Below the pieces are notes generated by a model that saw only the letters and a program-made list of their open reading frames with translations, did no database searches and was not told where the DNA came from. A stretch of 5,875 nucleotides of DNA from Clostridiales bacterium (lineage in GTDB: Bacteria; Bacillota; Clostridia; Saccharofermentanales; UBA5734). The position numbers and the translations under genes are program-made. The stretch spans positions 1 to 5,875 of the forward strand of contig SLHU01000175.1 of NCBI GenBank assembly GCA_007135995.1, given 5' to 3'. Below are positions 1-5,545 of the stretch, piece after piece. Position 1 is the stretch's first letter; each line of letters begins with the position of its first letter.

Positions 1-1
1 G

Positions 2-55
2 CAGCCGGTTCACGATGATAAACTTGAGCAGCGGCTTGAGCGTAAACTTTTCTAA
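2..55 (+). CDS. Possible C-terminal end of an upstream gene (partial)
   Basis: From base 2 a reading frame runs to a TAA at 53-55 and encodes a charged tail, QPVHDDKLEQRLERKLF. It is the most protein-like of the three forward frames here: frame 1 stops at once, and frame 3 gives a low-complexity peptide stopping at 60-62. The position, 74 bp before the next start codon and on the same strand, would fit the last gene before 130-894 in a shared operon. Seventeen residues are too few to name a family, so the product is unknown. The segment may also be plain intergenic DNA. Confidence 0.3.
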   Translation, partial: QPVHDDKLEQRLERKLF

Positions 56-129
56 AAACTGAAACAGCTGGATGCGCCGGCCTGCCAGTATAAGAGACTT
101 GGACTTGAAGGAAAAGGCATTGAAAAGAC

Positions 130-894
130 ATGATCAATACAGGGTTGGTTTCCGTTACTTTCAGGCAGCTTGACGCAGCTCAAATCATCAATCTGGCAGC
201 CTCTGCACAGGTTAAAGGTATTGAGTGGGGCGGTGATGTGCATGTGCCGCCAGGGGACGTTCGGACGGCAAGCGAAATCAGATGCCTGACGGAAGGTCAG
301 GGACTTGTTGTGATCGCTTATGGTTCTTATTATCGCGTTGGCCTTGACGAGAGCAAACAGGAAGCATTTGAGTTAATCCTGTCATCGGCCGCGGCTTTAG
401 GGGCCCCTGTGATCAGAGTCTGGGCCGGTAAAACCGCTTCTGCGGCTACCTGTGCTGCTGATCGAAAACGCATAGTGGCCGACACACTGAGAATTGCTGA
501 TCTGGCTCATCAGCAGAATATTGATATTGCTTTTGAGTACCATGAAAATTCATTAACTGATTCTGTTTTATCTGCCCGGCAGTTGCTGGAAGAAGTGAAT
601 CACCCGCATGTCTATACATACTGGCAGCCTTTAAAACATATGGATGAAGCTGAAAAAGCTGCCAGCCTGAAGGCCGCATTACCCTGGCTTAAGCATGTTC
701 ATATTCAAAGCATTGTGAACGGTCAAATTGATTCGCTGGAGTCTGGCAAAGCAAAAATTGCCGCATACCTTGGCATTTTGCAAAACGCCAATATAGACTG
801 TTACGCGATGATTGAATTTGTCAGGCAGCATGATCCGGATCAATTTATAAAAGACGCGGCTGTTCTGAACCGTTTAGTCTCCAGCTATGACTGA
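130..894 (+). CDS. Sugar phosphate isomerase/epimerase family protein (TIM barrel, AP-endonuclease-2-like)
   Basis: This 254-residue protein belongs to the xylose-isomerase-like TIM-barrel family, whose members isomerise or epimerise sugars, sugar acids or their phosphates using a divalent metal. The opening MINTGLVSVTFRQL and the block IEWGGDVHVP (31-40) are hallmarks of a subgroup I recognise. Probable metal ligands and active-site acids are E136 and H138 in FEYHENS, H189/H191 in HVHIQ, and E229 in MIEF. YWQPL at 164-168 is another conserved strand end. The length is normal for the family. An in-frame TGA at 121-123 means the ATG at 130 is the first possible start. The best Shine-Dalgarno match, AAGGAAAAGG (108-117), is rather far away (12 nt), so translation may be weak or coupled to an upstream gene. 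The protein is cytoplasmic, with no signal peptide. It is probably the first or second gene of an operon with the phosphoesterase and the dehydrogenase. The family is secure; the substrate is unknown. Confidence 0.92.
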   Translation: MINTGLVSVTFRQLDAAQIINLAASAQVKGIEWGGDVHVPPGDVRTASEIRCLTEGQGLVVIAYGSYYRVGLDESKQEAFELILSSAAALGAPVIRVWAGKTASAATCAADRKRIVADTLRIADLAHQQNIDIAFEYHENSLTDSVLSARQLLEEVNHPHVYTYWQPLKHMDEAEKAASLKAALPWLKHVHIQSIVNGQIDSLESGKAKIAAYLGILQNANIDCYAMIEFVRQHDPDQFIKDAAVLNRLVSSYD

Positions 895-898
895 TATA

Positions 899-919
899 TT
901 TTGGTACGTGGTACCAAAA
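899..919. promoter_or_regulatory. Perfect 9-bp inverted repeat, candidate operator or mRNA hairpin
   Basis: Five bases after the isomerase stop codon, TTTTGGTAC (899-907) is followed by GTG and then by its exact reverse complement GTACCAAAA (911-919). The symmetry and 21-bp span are typical of a binding site for a dimeric repressor. TTGGT/ACCAA half-sites occur in operators of GntR-family regulators of hexuronate genes (the UxuR/ExuR type), but with a different centre, so no regulator is assigned. As RNA it would form a 9-bp stem with a 3-nt loop. No T-run follows (the next bases are CGGAAGC), so it is not a normal intrinsic terminator. It could also be an RNA processing or stability element between the two cistrons. 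Confidence 0.5.
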
Positions 920-970
920 CGGAAGCTGTCGAAACGAAAACTGCCGCATGCAAGGGTGTATTCACCAGGC

Positions 971-977
971 AGAGAGG
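971..977 (+). promoter_or_regulatory. Ribosome binding site that sets the phosphoesterase start
   Basis: AGAGAGG at 971-977 lies six bases before the ATG at 984. An in-frame ATG at 948 has no such site upstream, and it would add 12 residues (MQGCIHQAERTC) before the first beta strand of the fold. The start at 984 is therefore preferred. Confidence 0.75.
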
Positions 978-982
978 ACATG

Positions 983-1002
983 TATGATATCGATTGGATT
1001 AT
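983..1002 (+). repeat. 20-bp direct repeat, copy 1 (start of the phosphoesterase gene)
   Basis: The 20 bases that cover the start codon and first codons (M-I-S-I-G-L) of the phosphoesterase gene occur again, without a mismatch, at 2912-2931, at the stop of the dehydrogenase gene. The match ends at 1003 (T here, A there) and begins at 983 (the preceding base is G here, T there). A chance exact 20-mer pair in a window of this size is very unlikely (of the order of 1 in 10^5 for random sequence). Confidence 0.95.
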
Positions 1003-1805
1003 TAAGTGATGTGCATTATGCCGCGGGAAAAGCAAATGGCAGCCGGTACTGCCACTTATCTGATGCTAAATTAAAGGCGTGTCTAGATTTTTTCAGCCGT
1101 GAAGGAATTGATCATGTGATCTGCCTGGGTGATATGATTGATAAAGGTGATCATCCGGATGATGATCTGCAAAATCTTAATACGATTGCAGGCATCTTGC
1201 AGCGTTATAAAGGGTCTGTCCACACGGCTATCGGCAATCATGATCTTGACTCAATGACAAAGGATCAGTTCCTTGAACGCCTGGCAATCAGATCAAAAAT
1301 GCCCTATTATGCTTTCATGATTTGTGAGGATCAGTTTCTTGTCTTAGACCCGAACTACAAAACAACAGGTGAAGCCTACACACCAGGCCAGTTTGAATGG
1401 GATGACGCCTATTTGCCGCCTGATCAGATCAACTGGCTGAGTAGCCGCCTGAGCCTGAATCATTACCGTCGTACCTTTATTCTGTCTCATCAGAATCTTG
1501 ACCAACGGTTCTGTAACGGACAGGCCGATCCACATATTATCTCAAACGCCAGTGAGATCAGAAGGCTTATGGAAAGTAAAAAAAAGAAAATAACTGTACT
1601 TCAGGGGCATTATCATCACGGATATTTCCAGCAGATGAAGGGGATCAGCTATTTTACGCTGAAAGCGATGTGTGAAGGCAGCTGCATACAAAATAATTCA
1701 TTCGCAGTTCTTGATCTGTATGATGATGGGCGGGTGGTCGCGCGCGGATATGGCGATCAACAGACAGTTGAGATAGAATCATGTCCGTCATCAGTGTTAA
1801 ACTAA
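984..1805 (+). CDS. Calcineurin-like metallophosphoesterase
   Basis: This 273-residue cytoplasmic protein hydrolyses a phosphomono- or diester with a dinuclear metal centre. All signature motifs of the family are present in order: DVH (D9, H11), GDMID (D50, D53), GNHD (84-87), SHQN (H169) and GHYHHG (H209, H211). The set resembles the class III phosphodiesterase (CpdA-like) branch. The insert between GNHD and SHQN contains an aromatic-rich stretch (roughly 131-151) that may shape the substrate pocket. The gene starts at ATG 984, not at the in-frame ATG at 948, because only the former has a good ribosome binding site and matches the family N-terminus. It lies 89 bp after the isomerase gene and 97 bp before the dehydrogenase gene, all in the same direction. 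In this setting a sugar phosphate or a cyclic phosphodiester is a plausible substrate, but that is inference. Its first 20 bp are duplicated at 2912-2931. Confidence 0.93.
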   Translation: MISIGLLSDVHYAAGKANGSRYCHLSDAKLKACLDFFSREGIDHVICLGDMIDKGDHPDDDLQNLNTIAGILQRYKGSVHTAIGNHDLDSMTKDQFLERLAIRSKMPYYAFMICEDQFLVLDPNYKTTGEAYTPGQFEWDDAYLPPDQINWLSSRLSLNHYRRTFILSHQNLDQRFCNGQADPHIISNASEIRRLMESKKKKITVLQGHYHHGYFQQMKGISYFTLKAMCEGSCIQNNSFAVLDLYDDGRVVARGYGDQQTVEIESCPSSVLN

Positions 1806-1838
1806 AACGATCAGCAAAAGACCATTATGAGTCGGGCG

Positions 1839-1877
1839 TTTCAGTTTCAACCCGTAAGGTTAAGATTTTTACTGAAA
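1839..1877 (+). other. Possible hairpin in the leader of the dehydrogenase gene
   Basis: TTTCAGT (1839-1845) and ACTGAAA (1871-1877) are perfect reverse complements, and a G-U pair (1838/1878) could extend the stem. Inside, AACC (1849-1852) and GGTT (1858-1861) can pair over a CGTAA loop. The structure would end about 13 nt before the AAGGAG ribosome binding site. The loops are large and asymmetric and no T-run closes it. It may be an operator, an RNA structure or chance. Confidence 0.25.
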
Positions 1878-1890
1878 TATGAAAAGATAT

Positions 1891-1896
1891 AAGGAG
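1891..1896 (+). promoter_or_regulatory. Ribosome binding site that sets the dehydrogenase start
   Basis: AAGGAG at 1891-1896 lies six bases before the ATG at 1903. An in-frame ATG at 1879 would place this sequence inside the gene as codons for K-E and has only GA-poor sequence upstream. The start at 1903 also gives the usual N-terminus of this dehydrogenase family. Confidence 0.85.
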
Positions 1897-1902
1897 ATTA
1901 TT

Positions 1903-2916
1903 ATGAGAGTTACAGCACTGCAAAAACCAAAAGAGATCAGTACAATTGAAGCGCCTGTTCCAACGCGAAAACCCTCTGAGGCTCTGATTCGTGTACGTGC
2001 AGCCGGAATCTGCGGCTCAGATATTGCCGCCTATCGCGGAATGAATCCATTGGTATCTTATCCAAGAGTCATCGGGCATGAAGTCGCCGGTGAAATTGAG
2101 GAGATAGATCAGAATTCGCAAGGTCTGAAAAAAGGGGACCGCGTGATTCTGGATCCTTACTTATATTGCGGTCACTGTTATCCTTGCTCGATTAAACGAA
2201 ACAATTGTTGTGAGAACTTAAAAGTGATCGGCGTCCATGTTGACGGAGGCATGAAAGAGTTTATCGCACACCCGGCAGATATGCTGATATCTGTTCCAGA
2301 TACCATCAGCTGGGCGCATATTCCGCTTGCCGAACCCATGACGATTGCGCTGCATGCTTTACACCGCACCAAATTGAAAAACAACGAGTATATTGCGATT
2401 AACGGAGCAGGGACGATAGGTCTTTTAACTGCCATCATCGCAAAAACATATGGTGCTGAGCCGATTCTGATCGATCTTGTTGAAGAAAGGCTGGCGATGT
2501 CCAGAGCACTTGGTATAGTGCATACAATTAATCCAATCAAGCAAAGGCTGCTTCCGGCACTGCAAGCGTTGACAGACGGACGTATGCCCGAGGTGGTTGT
2601 TGAAGCTTCCGGGGCTAATCAGGCAATTCGCAATACGCTTGACATGGTGTCGTATGCAGGCAGGATTGCCCTGACCGGCTGGCCTAAAAGTGAGACCTCT
2701 ATGCCAACAGATCTGATCACCAAAAAAGAACTGGACATATGCGGTTCCAGGAACAGTGCCGGTGAGTTTGAAGAGGCGATCAGGCTTTTGTCATCTGGCG
2801 AGGTGAATGCGCAGGCAATCATAAGTCAGTATATAACTTTTGATGAAATCCCGGACATGGTTGAAGAACTGTCTGACCATCCGGAACGATATCTAAAAGT
2901 GAATGTCCTTTTATGA
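1903..2916 (+). CDS. Zinc-dependent medium-chain alcohol dehydrogenase (YjjN/RspB-like)
   Basis: This 337-residue cytoplasmic enzyme oxidises a secondary alcohol of a polyol or sugar acid, or runs in reverse, with NAD(P). The GroES-like domain holds the catalytic zinc site (C37 in AGICGSD, H59-E60 in IGHE, and E144 in PLAEP). It also has the structural zinc site C89, C92, C95, C103 with the normal C-x2-C-x2-C-x7-C spacing. The Rossmann domain follows, with GAGTIG at 168-173. D191 at the end of the second strand suggests preference for NAD over NADP. Segments such as YPRVIGHE, VIGVHVDGG and GSRNS match the group of E. coli RspB and L-galactonate dehydrogenase YjjN (LgoD), so a hexonate or similar substrate is a reasonable guess. 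The length is normal and no key residue is missing. It is the last gene of the + operon and converges on the glycyl radical enzyme gene with only 91 bp between. Its stop overlaps the ATG of a phosphoesterase gene remnant. Confidence 0.93.
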   Translation: MRVTALQKPKEISTIEAPVPTRKPSEALIRVRAAGICGSDIAAYRGMNPLVSYPRVIGHEVAGEIEEIDQNSQGLKKGDRVILDPYLYCGHCYPCSIKRNNCCENLKVIGVHVDGGMKEFIAHPADMLISVPDTISWAHIPLAEPMTIALHALHRTKLKNNEYIAINGAGTIGLLTAIIAKTYGAEPILIDLVEERLAMSRALGIVHTINPIKQRLLPALQALTDGRMPEVVVEASGANQAIRNTLDMVSYAGRIALTGWPKSETSMPTDLITKKELDICGSRNSAGEFEEAIRLLSSGEVNAQAIISQYITFDEIPDMVEELSDHPERYLKVNVLL

Positions 2917-2941
2917 TATCGATTGGATTATACAGTTGAGA
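2912..2941 (+). pseudogene. Remnant of a second metallophosphoesterase gene (20-bp start copy plus scrap)
   Basis: Bases 2912-2931 repeat exactly the start of the phosphoesterase gene at 983-1002. The ATG (2913-2915) overlaps the dehydrogenase TGA as ATGA, the layout of a translationally coupled downstream gene. Reading on gives M-I-S-I-G-L-Y-S and a stop at 2937-2939, against M-I-S-I-G-L-L-S-D-V-H in the intact gene. The next ten bases, ACAGTTGAGA (2932-2941), also occur near the 3' end of the intact gene (1764-1773). This would fit an internally deleted copy, although that short match alone could be chance. Visible: the repeats and the ATGA overlap. Inferred: an ancestral gene order dehydrogenase-phosphoesterase, later lost here by deletion or transfer. 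No ribosome binding site is seen before this ATG. Confidence 0.55.
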
Positions 2942-3007
2942 CTGAAAACACGAAGGCCTGGCTGCTGTCAGGTCTGACGGTAAGCGCGTTCAAAAGGCTG
3001 CCTGTAG

Positions 3008-5212
3008 TCAGCCGCAATGCCTGGTGCGGTTGATGATTTCATTTTGCAGAGATTGATCCAGGTGAACGAAACGCGCTGAATAGCCGCCGACCCGAACAAT
3101 CAGATGAGGATACTCATCAGGGTTTTTCTGTGCGTCGATCAGCTGACTGACATCGGTTGTATTCCCCTGGAAAATCTGGCCGCCCTGAGCAATAAACGTT
3201 TTGAGGACCGCTTCAAGCAGAGGCTGCGTGACCCATTCGGCATCAAAATCCCACATCGTTGCCGCACCACCGCTAAAGAGATCAAGCGGCATTGTCAGGT
3301 ATGAGTTCATCGCTGCGGTGATGCCCTGTGTCATGGCGGAAGACTGCGGCGTGACGCCATGCGCCAGTGGCTTGCCGGCCCGGCTGCCGTCGGCTGTCGC
3401 GCCCATCAGGTCACCTGCCACAGGTGCCCAGACGAATGTTAAAACGACAACTTTGCACCGGCCGCCCCAGCGGTTTTTGCGTTCAGCATAGATGCTGCCA
3501 ATATCATTCATCAGACGGTGTGCCATGCCGTCTGCTCCTTCATCTTCGCGGCCGTATTTCGGTATTGATTTTAACCTGGCCTGAAGGCGCTCGCAGCCTT
3601 GAAAATTGCTCGTTAAGGCTTTGACCAGCTCCTCAGCCGTACAAAGTCGCCTGATGAAGACCGCCTGCTCGATCGCATATAAATAATCAGCTGCGTTTGG
3701 CATGCCTACCGGAGACGTTCCGTAATCATGGTAACGTGCACCGCCGCCGTGCATATTGCGCCCTCTGCTCAGGCAGTCATCAATCATGCTCGACAGCAGG
3801 TAGGCTGGACGAGCCTTTTCAGACGCTTCACTGTAAAGATCCAGCGCTTCATGGCTGATATTGATCAGTCGCCTCATTTCTTTGATGAAATCTGTGTAAA
3901 AAGCATCAAATGATGTATACGAGACAAGTCCGTCTGACTGAAATGCGTCTATTTTCTTTTTGGTTTTCAGACAGATACCGCCTGTCGTAAACAGCTCTGC
4001 TATTTTGGCCACATTGAACCAGCCAGAGAATAAAAAATCACTGGTCATGCCCTGGATCCCGATTTCCATACAGCCGCCGCAGGCATATTCAACTGCATCC
4101 TGGAAGGGGACTTTGCTTTTGGCTAAAGCACGGATGATTGCTGTATCACTGAGTATCTGGGCTCTGTTTGATCCGGAAAGAATATAGCGGGCGCTTAAGG
4201 CCATAAAGTCTGCGTCCGGCTTTTCCGGCAGCCGTACATAAATTGAAGGATGCGTTATATTTAAATCCATGATTGATTCGATCATCATCCGGGAAAGCGG
4301 ATTAATTGCTGATGTGCCATCGCTGTGGCTGCCGCCGACAACAACGGCCTCAACCCAGCCGTCTGCCATATGGATTCGTTCATCGATTCTCAGGAAAAGC
4401 TCATCTATCAGCTCACGCGCCAGCTCAAGCGAGCACCGGCCTTGTTTCAGATCCTGCTCAAGGTACGGCCAGAGATAATAATCCAGCCTGCCTGGACCGT
4501 TGCCGCCATATGGGTTTTCCCTCATGACAACGATATAGGACATGAAAAAAGACTGTATGGCTTCGTGAAAAGTACGGGCAGGATAACGTGGTACCTGACG
4601 GCAGATCGCTGCCATTTCAGTCTGGCCTTGTGCTTCCAGCAAACTGACATGCTTTTCATTCCATGCAAGCAGCGCCTCCAGCATAATCAGGACACCTTTG
4701 TAGAAATCAATTGCCTGCTGATCTTGTGCCTGGCACAAGGCAGACGAAAAATCTTCATAAAGCCCAGTGACGCCGCGGCTCAGGATGCGGTGCCAGAACC
4801 AGGTGATATGGCCAAAAGAAACCCCTGTGACCAGCTGATTTTCAACCAGCTGCGCGTAGTAGGGAAACTTTTCTGTCAGCGTCCGGAAAGGACCCGATAA
4901 AACGTCAAATTCAGGGTCTGATTGCTCAGGATCCAGCTCGCTGAGGTGATAAATCCGGCCAATCAGGTTATCGTCCGGTTCAATCAGGACATCCTGGCAG
5001 ATGACGGCATGCGCCATGGAGCGGGCAATTCTTTCAGGCAGAGGCATACCGCTATAATGGCTGCAGGCGGCTTCATGCAGGTCACGGAGAAAGTGACTTT
5101 TCGGTGCATGTAAAGCTCTCTTTTTGGCTGCGGCTGCTTTCCTGGCAATGACTTCGCGGCTGCTCAATGTTTGATCCTCCCGTTGCTGACTGTTCAGAAT
5201 CCTTCTTCGCAT
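3008..5212 (-). CDS. Glycyl radical enzyme (pyruvate formate-lyase-like), subfamily unknown
   Basis: This 734-residue enzyme uses a protein glycyl radical and an active-site thiyl radical to cleave or dehydrate a small metabolite, and it needs anaerobic conditions and a radical SAM activase. The catalytic loop is YACGGCMEIG with C381 and E383, the C-x-E arrangement of diol dehydratases, choline lyase and related enzymes. It differs from pyruvate formate-lyase, which has two adjacent cysteines. The radical site is RVGGYSARF near the C-terminus (G710). GHITWFWHRILSRGVTG (134-150) and ATADGSRAGKPLAHG (605-619) correspond to conserved family blocks but with unusual residues (TWFW; S in DGSRAG). 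The protein is somewhat shorter than the usual 760-850 residues, with both motifs intact. The ATG at 5212 has GGAG four bases upstream. A TTG at 5167-5165 behind GGGAGGA is a strong rival giving 719 residues. The gene is flanked by convergent and divergent genes, with no activase beside it. The substrate is unknown. Confidence 0.93.
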   Translation of the reverse strand: MRRRILNSQQREDQTLSSREVIARKAAAAKKRALHAPKSHFLRDLHEAACSHYSGMPLPERIARSMAHAVICQDVLIEPDDNLIGRIYHLSELDPEQSDPEFDVLSGPFRTLTEKFPYYAQLVENQLVTGVSFGHITWFWHRILSRGVTGLYEDFSSALCQAQDQQAIDFYKGVLIMLEALLAWNEKHVSLLEAQGQTEMAAICRQVPRYPARTFHEAIQSFFMSYIVVMRENPYGGNGPGRLDYYLWPYLEQDLKQGRCSLELARELIDELFLRIDERIHMADGWVEAVVVGGSHSDGTSAINPLSRMMIESIMDLNITHPSIYVRLPEKPDADFMALSARYILSGSNRAQILSDTAIIRALAKSKVPFQDAVEYACGGCMEIGIQGMTSDFLFSGWFNVAKIAELFTTGGICLKTKKKIDAFQSDGLVSYTSFDAFYTDFIKEMRRLINISHEALDLYSEASEKARPAYLLSSMIDDCLSRGRNMHGGGARYHDYGTSPVGMPNAADYLYAIEQAVFIRRLCTAEELVKALTSNFQGCERLQARLKSIPKYGREDEGADGMAHRLMNDIGSIYAERKNRWGGRCKVVVLTFVWAPVAGDLMGATADGSRAGKPLAHGVTPQSSAMTQGITAAMNSYLTMPLDLFSGGAATMWDFDAEWVTQPLLEAVLKTFIAQGGQIFQGNTTDVSQLIDAQKNPDEYPHLIVRVGGYSARFVHLDQSLQNEIINRTRHCG
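5175..5181 (-). promoter_or_regulatory. Strong internal ribosome binding site pointing to a TTG start
   Basis: On the minus strand GGGAGGA (5181 to 5175) is followed after seven bases by an in-frame TTG (5167-5165, codon 16 of the longer form). This is a much better site than the GGAG (5220-5217) placed only four bases before the ATG at 5212. The shorter protein would begin M-S-S-R-E-V-I-A. Either start, or both, may be used. Confidence 0.55.
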
Positions 5213-5241
5213 ATTTCTCCGTTCGTGTATGTTTTGAATTA

Positions 5242-5274
5242 ACTGTCGGGGCTGGAAACTGATTATAGGACAGT
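5242..5274. repeat. 6-bp inverted repeat flanking the -10 box
   Basis: ACTGTC (5242-5247) and GACAGT (5269-5274) are exact reverse complements separated by 21 bases, with the TATAAT box lying between them. The position would suit a repressor that binds across the promoter. Arms of six bases can also arise by chance, so this is tentative. Confidence 0.3.
5262..5267 (-). promoter_or_regulatory. Likely -10 box of the glycyl radical enzyme promoter
   Basis: The minus strand reads TATAAT at 5267-5262, a perfect -10 consensus, and would start transcription about 40 bases before the ATG at 5212. No good -35 hexamer lies 16-18 bp upstream (the sequence there is ATCAAG or similar). The promoter may therefore depend on an activator, as would suit an anaerobically induced gene. 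Confidence 0.5.
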
Positions 5275-5398
5275 GTTATTTTACCTTGATCTCTTATTTT
5301 TATCCAGTCGCATGATTGACGACTTCAACGATACATGATGAATCAACGTATTTGCGGCCGCCAAGTACCTGAACATGAAGGTATGATAAAATGAATGA

Positions 5399-5423
5399 TA
5401 ACAGAAGTAAAATGATTGAAAAG
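5399..5423 (+). repeat. Possible outlying copy of the 25-bp repeat
   Basis: The sequence from 5399 agrees with repeat unit 3 (5496-5520) at 16 of its first 20 positions (shared ACAGAA, GATTG), but the CTTCA end is missing. It lies 47 bp before unit 1, not 50, so it is out of phase. It may be a decayed fifth unit. Confidence 0.3.
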
Positions 5424-5445
5424 CGCTGCAGATGCCCACAAAGGC

Positions 5446-5545
5446 AGGCAGACATAGGAGGATAGCTTCAAGGCAGAAATAAGAAGATTACTTCAAAACA
5501 GAAATAGAACGATTGCTTCAGAAAAAACATAGGAAGTCTCTTTAA
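5446..5545 (+). repeat. Four tandem degenerate 25-bp repeats upstream of the reductase gene
   Basis: Four units of exactly 25 bp abut at 5446-5470, 5471-5495, 5496-5520 and 5521-5545. Each has the plan AGGCAGAAAT (positions 1-10), then AGGAAGATTG-like sequence (11-20), then CTTCA (21-25). Units 1 and 2 agree at 20 of 25 positions and units 2 and 3 at 19. Unit 4 matches the consensus at about 14. The first three end in identical CTTCA, and unit 2 contains the small dyad GAAG-ATTA-CTTC. A 25-bp period is not a multiple of three, so this is not a coding repeat, and there are no spacers, so it is not a CRISPR array. The array ends about 15 bp before the reductase start codon. Binding sites for a regulator or a structured leader are possible. 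Confidence 0.75.

Noticed and set aside
446..679. A 77-codon minus-strand frame inside the isomerase gene.
   Set aside because: It is a shadow of the plus-strand gene, with no plausible ribosome binding site or family resemblance.
2178..2540. A 120-codon open frame on the minus strand inside the dehydrogenase gene.
   Set aside because: It is antisense to the zinc and NAD-binding motifs of the dehydrogenase and has no supporting features of its own.
2965..2980. A hairpin (CTGTCAG-GTCTGACGG region) between the convergent genes, considered as a bidirectional terminator.
   Set aside because: The stem is about six pairs with a wobble, and neither strand has a T-run after it, so an intrinsic terminator cannot be supported.
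4588..4596. CGTGGTACC inside the glycyl radical enzyme gene, resembling the centre of the 899-919 dyad.
   Set aside because: It lacks the matching left arm and lies inside coding sequence, so a second operator is not supported.
4325..4900. A 191-codon open frame on the plus strand opposite the glycyl radical enzyme gene.
   Set aside because: It lies wholly within the minus-strand gene, whose conserved motifs fix the coding frame, and its translation shows no recognisable domain. Open antisense frames are common opposite well-coded genes.
5316..5321. TTGACG on the plus strand as a -35 box for the reductase gene.
   Set aside because: No acceptable -10 lies 16-18 bp downstream (TGAATC or ATGAAT), and the TATGAT at 5382 is far out of range.
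5354..5361. GCGGCCGC palindrome in the divergent region as a regulatory site.
   Set aside because: It is a single 8-bp palindrome without a second copy or clear placement at a promoter; nothing more than chance can be supported.
5419..5432. A cre-like core AAGCGCT upstream of the repeats, considered as a CcpA site.
   Set aside because: Only the central seven bases match; about five of the outer consensus positions fail, so catabolite control cannot be claimed from it.
5446..5545. The 25-bp repeats as a CRISPR array.
   Set aside because: The units abut directly with no spacers, differ from one another at many positions, and no cas gene is present.
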